DNA from: Drechslerella dactyloides
Taxonomy: Eukaryota; Ascomycota; Orbiliomycetes; Orbiliales; Orbiliaceae
DNA: 64,000 bases
NCBI GenBank assembly: GCA_020064725.1
Contig: JAGTWJ010000006.1
Location: forward strand, 1,984,001-2,048,000
Direction: 5' to 3'
In this document: one piece after another, positions 47,449 through 57,639 of the stretch
Layout: every line of letters begins with the position of its first letter
How positions within the stretch are numbered: the stretch's first letter is position 1
Made by a program: the position numbers and the translations under genes
The notes under the pieces: model-generated
The model's input: only the letters and a program-made list of their open reading frames with translations
What the model was told of the DNA's origin: nothing
Database searches by the model: none

Positions 47449-50400
47449 TAGCTCGAGCTCTAGCAATAGTTTAGTTCCTTTTTTCTTCTTCTGGCTGCAT
47501 GTTCAACTTCTCCTTCCTGTATCATCGCAATTTTCTCGTCAAGCGAGCCTGCAGAATCTATTTCGAGGCCCGGGTTCACTATAAACTCTTCAGCATGGTG
47601 GGAGCGGCCGGCTAATCCTACCCGGCGATGTGCTGCCTGGCCGCATACTGGATGTGTGACTTAGCTGTCAGGTCGACTACCTAGCTCGCCCGAGGCCGAT
47701 ACGACCATTTAGCCAGCTCCATGTCGACTGGCCTCACTCGCAGCCACCAAGGCTGCATGGCCGACCCAATGCTGAGGATCCGTGCGGATAATATCGGCTG
47801 CAACGGCGTGTGTATGTACCATATCGTGCATGATCGAACCCATCGCCATGGGCTGCCAGCTGTGGAAGAGTTCGGCGACCCATAATTAATTGGCGGATGC
47901 AACGCACTTCGTCAGCTTCCAACCGCAGCCGTTTGCGTTGTCGCGTCATGATTCGATTTCAAATTTGATTCGGTTCGGTTTGGCTTAGCTAGGGAGAATA
48001 AAAAGTTGACATGAAGGAAGGAAACCCGAGCAGACGGACAAGTTCATCCCGCATGACGCATGGCGTGCGTGGTGTGAAGTGAATATGCATGCGAGAACTA
48101 GCATGTAAGTTTCTTGGTGACAGACGAGCGCTCGTGAATACTGTGAAGCCAGCTTTTCGATTCAAATTTCGAGCGCCCTTTCCCGATACGTGCTGCTAAA
48201 GGATCTTTCTAATTAAATGCTGACTCCGCAGCGCACATGTGTAGCTAGGATGAGCGCCCAACCGCCAGAGCTTACTCGTCAGACGCCCTGTTCACTCGTA
48301 TGCATGGGGCTTGAGAATCCCAAAATGGACATGCTTCCATGACCATGCCCTGTCGTCAGCGCTGTCGATTTTTGACATAACCGCCATCCATGGTCATCCA
48401 TGATGTACCGGCACTCGATATTGGTGGAAATTTCTCGATTCTGGCACGCGAAGGGGTTGCTTGCAGGATAGATCAACGAGAGGAAAACTGTGTATGTACG
48501 ACCGTTGCAGGAATCATCCAAGCACAGCTTCTCTATATTTTCTTTTGCTTCTTACTGCTGCATTTGCGAACGAAACATCCTGAATGAACTGCGGATGCCG
48601 AATTATCCGGGTCGCTAGCTGGCTGGTCACTCGGGGTTCGCGCTGATGTTTTCGTCCGTATCCGCGCCATAAATCCGCAGCATGCACATCCATCCATTCA
48701 TCGATCATCATGCTTCCAATGCGTGCATGCATACGCTCGTATAATAACATCGCGAGTAAGGATGAATATATATGTCAGGGTTATCAGGTCGGCTATCGAT
48801 ATATCGGGCCATGTGACAAAAGCGGAAATATGTCTCTCTTCGAGAAACTCGGGGTGCTGTTAACCGTTTGAATAAGGTATATCAGACATGCATCCCGAAC
48901 GGCATCTTTTGTTTGAGGCTTACATGATGAGGCGGGACGACCGTCGCGTCGACGCTCGGACCCGACGGCTGCCTTCAGTGCCAACTTCAAAAGCACGGAG
49001 CTGCCCAAGGCCGGGACCAATACAACTGTATCGGGAGGTACATGTATCGCCGAGCGCTTCATCAGTCCACATATACCTGTACGTAAGTATCACATAGAGG
49101 CTGCACGCGTGCATATCCAGTGCAAATTTTCTCTCCCGTGCGTGTGCGTGCAGGAGCGCTCACCTGGCCAGTGCTGCGACGAAGACGACATCCAGACATC
49201 GGAACAGACCCCATGATGACGAGCTCGAGCCAGTCAAATATGCGTATGTGCCGTACCCACAGACGCTTCTGCAACGGCATCCTGCATCCTGACCCCCTCG
49301 ATTCTGAAAAAATGCGAAGACGGCTAGGCATGTTGCTGCCTGAAACGACTAAACTAGCCGAAGGTACCGCTGTTGTGCATGCTTATTAGCTTGTTATTAT
49401 ACCAAATTCTATCGGCACGGAACATTAACGTAATATAAAATCGGACGACTCCGAAGAGCCGACGATAGAGCTGCTTGCACATCATGCGAACGACGAAGTG
49501 TCGGTATATTGTCATTTTCGCTACCTGTTTACACCTCAGGTCTTACTATACCCATGGTTGGACCATATCAGTATTGCACAGGATGCATCTATAGTATGGA
49601 TTGCAAGGTTACACAGGCATGTCGACTCCTCCGAGTTCACCCTAGATCCACGAAAGAATACCGGGTGAAATACCGAAAATATCGAAAGTTCAACGTTCGA
49701 CGTCTCAGCCTAACCAATACAGAATAACGCGTGCGGTTTATTATCTCGACACTATTATTAATATATTTCTTGTGTTTATGTCTAATTAATATATTCGATA
49801 TATATCCCACACACCCACGCACGAACCCACGCACGAAGTCGCACGCACGCGCACGCGCACTCACATCTCTCTCTGCCTATACGCTTGGCGTGCATGCAGT
49901 GACAACCTACACCATCGCAAGTTGTATCCTCTCTGGCCAGCGCACGCGTTACATTAATATACGTTGATCCGTGTATATGTTCTATCACACCATAAATATA
50001 ACACCACGTTGCGTGCTGACAAATCGACCGACAAAGCAGGAAACGTCCGAATGTTATCTCTGTACGCAGCTACATGTTTGTACCTTGCGATAATATCGGT
50101 TGAGAATTCAGGCATCCCATTGCCTCGCTTGCTCAATACCATACATTACTCCGGCGGTCGACCCTCCATCGCGGGCTTTTATCCACTTCAGGAATTGTAT
50201 TTTGCGCGCGGTTGTTGCAGGTAGAATCATATTTGCGAAGTGCTTCCTGGGAATAGTTTCGTCGAGTGGTGTAATATAGCCTCCGTTCAAGCGAAGAACA
50301 GCTTATCCGGGACAATGTGATGGGTTTAATATCCTCCTGGATGAGACAGAGCCGGAGCCGGAGAGAGGGAAGAGCGGGTAAACTAGGCACCATATTTGAT

Positions 50401-51705
50401 GAAATTCGGCTCGTGACGGGCCCTAAACAGTCCCTTTCTATTCCCCAGGTAGCTTTGAGTATCCTCTGAGTCAAATGTGTGCCTTTCGAGGCGAACTATA
50501 TCCCGTCTTGCTATCGAACTGGTTGCTACTTGGCTGTAGGGCTTTCGCCCTGCCCTGTGTCCGACTGGGGTTGGCTGGGACTTAAAATTGGTCCCGTGCT
50601 TCGCGGTCAGCATTTGGTTTACGAAACAGGTCCCGTGGCATGGCAGCCACGGGAGACGAAACCTTCGTATGGGAGCTCTGGTAAGGCGCTCCGGCCCCGG
50701 TCCGCTGCTCGTATTGCTAGACGCTTCAAAGGAGCAGGCAATATTTGGCCGCTTGCCAGATAGTAGTCAATTTGACTTTGTGAAGACTAAAAGTACCGGG
50801 CGAAATTGATACTAATTGGGATGTAACTCTTCCATGCTTATGCAAAATATCGACCAGCCAGCTAACTGGCGGGTGCATGCACTAGGCTATAAGCAGCGTG
50901 AATGCCAAAATTAGCCTTGTTTATTTTAATGGAGTGTGTGTCTGCCGTCTTTATGCTGACCGATAATTAAGTGTGGCTCCTTGAAGACCGTGTAAGCATT
51001 CAGGTAGACGATACCTCATTATTGGTACGAATCCGTCGATAGGTTAGTGCATCAGTGTAGATAGCATGCCTGAAATTCAGGGTTTGGCGCCATGGCGACG
51101 CTGCATCTTTGTGAGCCTTGGTGGGACCCGGTGATCTGTGAACGAGTACGATACCGGTGGGTCGCACACCCGGGCTCGGCGACGTCGCGACAACCCTTCG
51201 GGCTCGTGAGTGGATGGAGCTGTTTCGAAAGAACGTTATCTGGGGGACGGGCGTGGAGGATATCTGAGTCAGGAGGCCCGTACGACTAATTGCATATTGT
51301 CAGCTCTGGGGTATTAGAACAGCAAAAATAGAAAGATCGAAGCGAATTTACACTTGGTCATATCCTCGGCATGGTCAGAGTGGATATTAGGAAAGTGATA
51401 TAGCTGGGACGGGACGTCGGTGGTGGCCTCCGTCGCCAATGGGGTTCCAGAGAGGCTCTCAACCTGAGATTGAACGTGCTAGCCTCCGACCCGCTGTATA
51501 CACGCGTGATGCAGGCGGGAGAGAGGGAGAGCGAGCGAGCGAACGTGAGATGCCGGCTATTTGAAACTAATTGGCTGGCTGTCACGTTGATGTTGTGAGG
51601 GTCAAGGGAAAAGTTGCGGCTGTCATTTTGCGTCGTTGAAGTGACCTTTCTTTCCCGCTATGCATCCTCTTTGATCAATCCAACCCTTCTCTTGCACGAA
51701 CATCG
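47449..51705. other. Gene desert, right part (distal)
   Basis: 4.3 kb with no supported gene. A tandem 12-bp repeat lies at 49814-49837. Frames such as 50479-50763 and 49062-49389 are short and unconvincing. Confidence 0.6.
49814..49837 (+). repeat. Tandem 12-mer (cccacgcacgaa)2
   Basis: Two perfect copies followed by degenerate CACGCACG words. Confidence 0.85.
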
Positions 51706-52338
51706 TCACGTCGAAAGCAACCGGGCGCCCGCTCCCCCGGGCCCGACATCGAGTCTCTTTTTCCCATCCAGCGGGCTGTATGGACAGCAGCAGAGGCACC
51801 AGCCTGGATACCACGGCCAGCCGAATCTCCGGACGGTACTAGTCCCATCAGCATTCATGCATGCGATGCAGCTGTACCCCTCAAAGGAACCTGCGCGCCT
51901 GTACACATGGGGCAGGATCACTACGAAATCCCAGTATCGACAGATGCGTCCATCCACACCAATCTCGATGCCGTCCATGCCAGTATTCCCAGCGAGACAC
52001 GGTGGCGACCCACTCGAGGTCTTTTGTAGCCTGCTTTTACAGAGCACGCCCGTGCAGCCCCGCTGCCCAGCTTCTGGAAACAGCGCTATCGGTTCGATTT
52101 CCACGACGGCGAGACACGCCTTGATCCTCGGCACAGACGTCCGATAGCTCCTGCGATACTTTCCGTTGCCGTTCACAAACAGGCCCGGCGGTCGAGCGAG
52201 ACCACTAACCGAGGACGGAGCGGACGCCAGGATGTCCAAGTCAGGGAGACGCAGCTGTCTCAATTGAAACGGGCTGTCGGTCGACGGTTCGTTGATATTC
52301 AAGTCTTGGCACGCGCTGCACGTTGTTGCAGTTTGCAT
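51706..52338 (-). pseudogene. Possible degenerate or partial gene, HET-like N-terminus
   Basis: A minus-strand frame of 210 codons runs from the ATG at 52338 to a stop at 51706. The start reads Thr-Cys-Ser-Ala-Cys-Gln-Asp-Leu-Asn-Ile, then an Arg-Leu/Asp-Leu segment, and later Gly-Cys-Thr-Gly and Ile-Glu-Ile-Gly-Val-Asp-Gly. The pattern Cys-x-x-Cys-x-x-Leu, then a GC-containing helix, then a beta strand recalls the region before the HET domain in fungal heterokaryon-incompatibility-like proteins. The HET core itself is not found downstream, and the last 50 residues (Trp/Cys/Pro-rich) look non-native. It could be a decayed HET-type gene, a gene with unrecognised introns (for example a donor-like GTTAGT about 150 nt after the start), or a chance frame. 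Competing frames on the plus strand overlap it. Confidence 0.25.
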
Positions 52339-55280
52339 TTGGGCAAATGGACCAGCATCCCTCCGCCGGCGATTGCCAGGACCTCCCAGCTCGCGCGTCC
52401 TTGGCCTCGGGCTACGTTGCAGCGGTTGCTCGAATCCAATGTGCAAGCTGCAGCTCCTCTTCCCAGCCTTGCGTCGATGGGACTCGATTCGATGCCGTCG
52501 TGCAGGTTGGGTTGCATGCTTGGCGGTTCTGATGCGGACTTCAGCTGTTGGTTGGTCGCCCAGGGTCGAGTGGGCCGAGCATCTCCTGTTCCGCACGATT
52601 CTCGAGGCCTTCCAAGACCTTCATGTGTACGTAATGCGCACGGAGCGTACGGATGGAAGACCGGTTGGATCGATGGCTTTGGACGTATGTCTTTCGATGA
52701 CCGTCCTTCGCCTCCAGTCTTCGCCCGCTAAACTGGCTACGGAAGACAGGCCGTCGTGCTGCTCTCCGCTTTAGCTGGCGGGTTTCACTGCAAGACAAGA
52801 CAGACAACCACACCACGCAGCTTTGGGTATGCATCGAGATGGGGAATTTGAATTCGAAGACAAGAGATGTCGCAAAGACGGGATCTCGGGCTGGCTAGCA
52901 GAGATTGCGTAAACCTGCCTACTTGCTCCAATGCAAAGGTATCGAGGTGAGGCATATAATAGATGCGACAGTATTAATTAGGCGCCAGTTTGGTACATAT
53001 ACTAATGTGTCCGTAGCTTAGAGCTTAGGAGTTCGGATGTCCGAAGGCCTCCAAGAGTTTCGTCAGGCCAATTGCAATCGCCATGGCTTCCTTCCGTGCG
53101 GATTAGGTAAACATTTCCGGCCTTGCCATGCTCTTAATTCCGCCCGTACTTAAATGTATATCAAAGTCAACATCGCCAGTTCCATTTTTGATCGCGGGCC
53201 CTTGGGGGTTGATCGAGCCAGCGCTGACCGATTGCGCGATGCACAGGAAGATCGAAGACCCAATCCACCCGGTCGGCTGTTGCTCGTGTGTAATGCCGCA
53301 GAAAAAATTTCATGTCCTGGCGTGCGCCACATACCGGCGCTCCCTGGCCCGGGATGCATACTGCCGCACTGGCCGCACGATTTAGTTCGGGGATGCCTGC
53401 GCCACCGTCACTTCACCTGTCACTTGCTCCGGATGACAGGCATGCAGGCCCACAATCAGCCGGTCTACCAATCATGTAACCTTGCACAACCCGTCGGTTC
53501 AGCATCGGAAAGCTCAAGCTCGCCCGGAGACTTGTCATGCCTGCAGGAGCAAACGTCAGCGAACACTGCCCGCTCCGACCGTTAGATTCTGCAGGAAAGC
53601 ATATCGAATGGAGCTTCCTGGCGCCAAAGGGATGAAAACACGCCGATTCGTCTACGTGTCACCAGCGAGTCGACCGCTGCTTGCTCTTCGAGCCACCCAT
53701 CATGTGAAAAGGCGCTGCATTCAGCTTGTCATTCGTATGCGTCTATAAACGAAGTACCAGAAAGAGATTTTTTTTTTTGGTTCTGCCAAAGGATCAGCTG
53801 GACAGAATATCGACGAGATATCGCAGCTGCCGGAGCGCCCCAGCCGAATGGAGTCCTTGCTCGTGTGAGCAAGCTACGTCATTAACCGCCTCCCAGCAAT
53901 CCTGTTGGGTGGCAGTTGCTTGACGTGCTCCAGGCAAAAGAGGACCGTTTTGATAAAAAGAGCTGGGGGTGCACTCAGATTACAATATTCGTCTAAAGGA
54001 GAGTGGGTGAATAGGTACCCCATCTGACATCTCCGAGCTGGTCAGTCGCGCCAGGAGCGAGCAGAGCTCTCTGGCGTAGCACCAGCTGACGAATCGGGGC
54101 TGCGAGTTCCCACCGAGTGCTAAAATTGATCTCTCGCCTGTGTCCCTTCCACTGAGGCAACCAAGCAACCATCAGCGTACAGGGCTCCGTTAAACGGGCG
54201 AGCTTATCCCGGGGATCGACAGGGCGGGAGAGAGGTGGAGGTAGAAATGATATTAGATCTGGGGAGTAATAGGGAACCGCGGGGGACATGGTGGACCCAT
54301 TTTCGACGCATCAAGATGAGGCTGGAGACAAGCAAGCGCCGCTGCTACCCACAGAGAGCGCAACGGAGAAAAGGAATTATCGACCAGGCTGCGTGGCTGT
54401 TGGCAAACCAGGGCTCATAGGATCATAGCAGAAGTGAGGAGTAAAAGCGGCAAAATTTAAACTCAAACAACGGGCAGCTTGCGCAAGCTCATGCAGAGTG
54501 CCATCATTGCTTCCCAGCGGACTGGATGGAATTCAGGCCTTAGGGTCGGCCTGCCCGAAGAAGCTGCAAATTCGAGAAGCCTCTGGAGGAGGATGAGCCA
54601 CAGCAAACTGTTGGCGGAGACCGTAGTAATTTTTCTCCTCGGGAAAACTGGCGGAACTCGCGTGGACTTGCCGCCAGCAGCTAGCTTACCTAATCGCCGG
54701 CAATATCGGCCTTTATCTCATCCGGATTTATAACTTCACAGCGATTTGGAAAAAATCTTTGTCAACGGCGGACATGAAATTTGAACCTGTTCTGATTACT
54801 TAACACGCATTCGCCCTCGTGAGGATGAATCATCTGTCGCAACAGCCATCGTCATATCGTCGGCGAAGGGCGTGGACAAAGCTGGGCCTACCGCAGCCTG
54901 TCACAGTAAACTTGCGGGCGTAAAACTATCTGCGGCTAGCTTACCGCTTCGGCCAAAGCCGCCACAGCGATGTTGGTGGCAGGCTTTGCTTCAATCATTA
55001 CGTTACACCCAACAAACAACAGGAGCTTAGTTTCTGTATCTCAACCACCCGCCTTCGAGCCGCAGCCAATCGCACGACGCGCAATCAAGCTCCGCGATGT
55101 CCCGTTGAACACAGTCCGTCCGTATCAGCTACCCTTGGCCGACGTCCTGCGCGACCGAACAGCTCGTGCGCCCGAAAGCTGCCTGAGTAGGCAGGGAGCG
55201 AACCCCCCAGGTCCAACCTACCTTCCCAGCGACGTCGCGCAACCTGTTTTTATATCACCCTGCAGGACGTCAGATATCAG
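52339..55280. other. Intergenic, no gene seen
   Basis: 2.9 kb. Several short frames on both strands (for example 53154-53585 plus) have no domain or splice logic. It probably includes the promoter of the thiamine pyrophosphokinase gene at its right end. Confidence 0.55.
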
Positions 55281-55300
55281 GTCACGTCAGGTCACGTCAG
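55281..55300. promoter_or_regulatory. Tandem CRE-like repeat (gtcacgtcag)2
   Basis: Two perfect head-to-tail 10-mers begin 51 bp before the ATG of the thiamine pyrophosphokinase gene; each holds CACGTCA, close to the bZIP/CRE site TGACGTCA. Partial copies flank them (ggacgtcag at 55265-55273). The closeness to the start suggests a core-promoter or leader element. The regulator is unknown. Confidence 0.45.
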
Positions 55301-55331
55301 GCCAGAGTGGGTGGCAATTTCAACTCCAGTC

Positions 55332-56769
55332 ATGGATACGATTACATATTGGTCGCCTGGTGATTACCTGAGTGACCAAGCTGAGACCGGGCGGCCGAGG
55401 TTCGCTCTGATAATACTCAACCAGCCAATCGTCGATGCTGAAGGTTTCACGAAATTATGGAAAAACGGTAGGCAGACACGCAGGACGCCGGCTGGCTGTC
55501 TTTGTCCCCCGCTTTGGCAAGGACCGGATCGAGCCCTCCCCTTGATCGTGGTGCTATTGTGCATGCCCTTTATAGTAATCAAGTTACATGCCGTCCGCGG
55601 CGTGGGATTGAAAATTGGACAAAGTTATTGAATGCATGGATGCTAACCCCGCGGAGTATCCATTTGTGGATGGTGTAGCTAGCCTTCGAGTCTGTGCCGA
55701 TGGTGGAGCGAATTATCTATGGCCGTTCCGAATTGACGGTTATATGCCGGTATGTGTAACTGAGATCAGCCCGAATCCTATTTCCAGCATCCCTAGCTGC
55801 CGTCCCTCTGACCCGAAGTTACGTTACGTCCCCCGATACGGCTGTGCCGGACTTCCATGGGTTATCGCGGAACAATTTCCATACTTTGCCTACCTAGCAC
55901 TCTGCCCACCTCTCCTCCTGCTGCTTCCCGCTTTAGCGTCATGTTCAGTCTTATTGAGACAGGGGAGAAAATCTCGCCGTCATGAGTGATAGGTTCCGGA
56001 TTGCATTACTGGAGATTTGGACTCCATCAAGCCATATATTGGCACCAGCTATCGCGCGGTTGGAGTCACGATTGTCCCAGACCACAGCCAATACGACACA
56101 GATTTTACCAAATCCCTGAACTGGATAGATCAACAGGAGGAGAAACAGATGCAGCTCCAAGCCGGAGAAGCAATTGAATCCGCGGAACAATTTGCATCTC
56201 CGGATGATGCGATGACTATCGCCGCGCGGGCTGGTCACCCGGGGCCGTACGAGCCCATGGATGTGGTTGCTTACGGGGCGACAGGAGGGAGGGTGGATCA
56301 GGGCTTTCACTCGATCGATCAACTGTTTCATGCTAGCCGTAGTCGAGCATTCGGCGCTGCTTCCTCCGGCACCCTTCCGGAGGGCAAGGGCCCTGCTCCA
56401 GTGACAAGTCAGCATCGGAACTCGGAACCGTCACCACTGCCGTCGTCGTCAGCTTCATTTAATTCGCAGCAGCCACCGTCACCTCGCAGGCGGCTGACGT
56501 TGATGACGGCTGACAGCGTGACGTTCTTGCTGGAAAAAGGAAGGAATGTGATCGAGACCCCCACGAGGTTGTTCGGGAAGACTTGCGGGTTGATACCCGT
56601 GGCCGGGCCGTCGGTGATCACGACCCAGGGCCTTGAATGGGATCTCACGGACGCGGAAACACGGTTCGGGGGCATGGTGAGCACGAGCAACCACCTTGCA
56701 CGGGAACAGGTGGAGGTTGTGACGACAGCGCCGCTGCTTTTCACAATGGAGATCCGGCGGGCCAGGTAG
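55332..56769 (+). CDS. Thiamine pyrophosphokinase
   Basis: Three exons, 55332-55467, 55679-55749 and 55993-56769, give 327 residues; introns are 211 and 243 nt and frame is kept. The enzyme transfers pyrophosphate from ATP to thiamine, making thiamine diphosphate in the cytosol. The family signatures are present: Ala-Asp-Gly-Gly-Ala-Asn at 52-57 (interrupted upstream by intron 1), Gly-Asp-Leu-Asp-Ser at 76-80, Tyr-Asp-Thr-Asp-Phe-Thr-Lys at 103-109, and Gly-Gly-Arg-Val-Asp-Gln in the middle. The C-terminal thiamine-binding beta domain ends with Gly-Leu-Glu-Trp-Asp-Leu-Thr and Ser-Thr-Ser-Asn-His. Two inserts enlarge it relative to compact family members: a Glu/Ala-rich loop (about 115-150) before the Gly-Gly motif and a Ser/Pro-rich linker (about 190-225) between the two domains. 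The linker keeps frame and looks tolerated, so the enzyme is probably active. Confidence 0.93.
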
Positions 56770-57639
56770 TTGAACACAGCGGTTATTAAGATATACCGGT
56801 AATGCGATGTTCTTGTATCGGAGCCCGTGGGATACTTGTGTGTACTTTAGCGTTTTCGCCGGGACCGTGATACCGGCTGCCATTCGACGCGCATATATAG
56901 ACTACTAGAAGGAGGCTCACCGAATTATATTCTATGACATCTAAAATGACTACGTCCCGCACCCAAAACCCTCAATGAAGTCAAGGAATTTCCTCATGCA
57001 GGTTTTAGACGTGCTTGGTACTTTTACAACACAAATACAGCAAAATCCGCTGCAATTTGCAACAATTCTAGCAGGATCTAGAGCTCTATGTATTATCTAA
57101 TCTGCTGCAGGCATTTTACTCAGTTCCCCGTTGTGTAGCTGTGGCGAGAGCCGCAGTGCCTTCCCTGCCGCTGTGCAGCTGTGAAGACCTGGCTTCAACA
57201 AGATACTCCCACACGATTGGCGGACGTTTGCCGCGGCTGGCCGGCTGCACCGCGCATTTCGCGTCATGTGCTTGCCCCTTGCTGTTTTCCACGCAAAAGA
57301 GGCGAGTTACCTCGGCTCAAACGGCGCGCCCAAAACTTCCCCAGACGAATGGCGAGTAGCCGTAAGCTCGGATCGAACAACTTAGAACTCAACCCTGTAT
57401 AACCTCGCGTGCTCCCTTCGATTTGAGTTTCGAATTCGGCGTTCCTCGATTTCAGCTCTGCCAGACAAATATATAAATTCGCCGCTGCAGCCAGAAGACT
57501 TGAAGTTATTCGTGACACAGCCCCAGTTCGATTCGATTCGACATACACCCCCGTTAGTACCGCTACGTTTCAAACTTGAGAACGCCCATCCGTTCGCCTT
57601 CATCTCCCGGCTCCTCCAATAGCATCGCACACTGTCACC
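56770..57639. other. Intergenic between TPK and thiolase
   Basis: 0.87 kb holding the TPK 3' flank and the thiolase promoter. One fatty-acid-response-type hexamer (57310) is the only motif I can support. Confidence 0.6.
57310..57315 (+). promoter_or_regulatory. CCTCGG, candidate FarA/FarB site
   Basis: CCTCGG is the known core bound by the Zn2Cys6 regulators FarA and FarB, which induce beta-oxidation genes in Aspergillus on fatty acids. This copy lies 325 bp before the thiolase start. A single hexamer is weak evidence by itself; the gene context makes it plausible. Confidence 0.4.

Noticed and set aside
18695..55331. Desert as a transposon or giant mobile element
   Set aside because: I found no transposase, reverse transcriptase, integrase or tyrosine-recombinase frame, no long terminal repeats and no AT-rich RIP-like composition; a genome-wide repeat search would be decisive.
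55750..55992. CTGAGAT-like word in intron 2 of thiamine pyrophosphokinase as a possible TPP riboswitch
   Set aside because: Only about ten bases around actgagatcagccc resemble the conserved core; the second conserved arm and the enclosing stem are not found. A covariance-model search would settle it.
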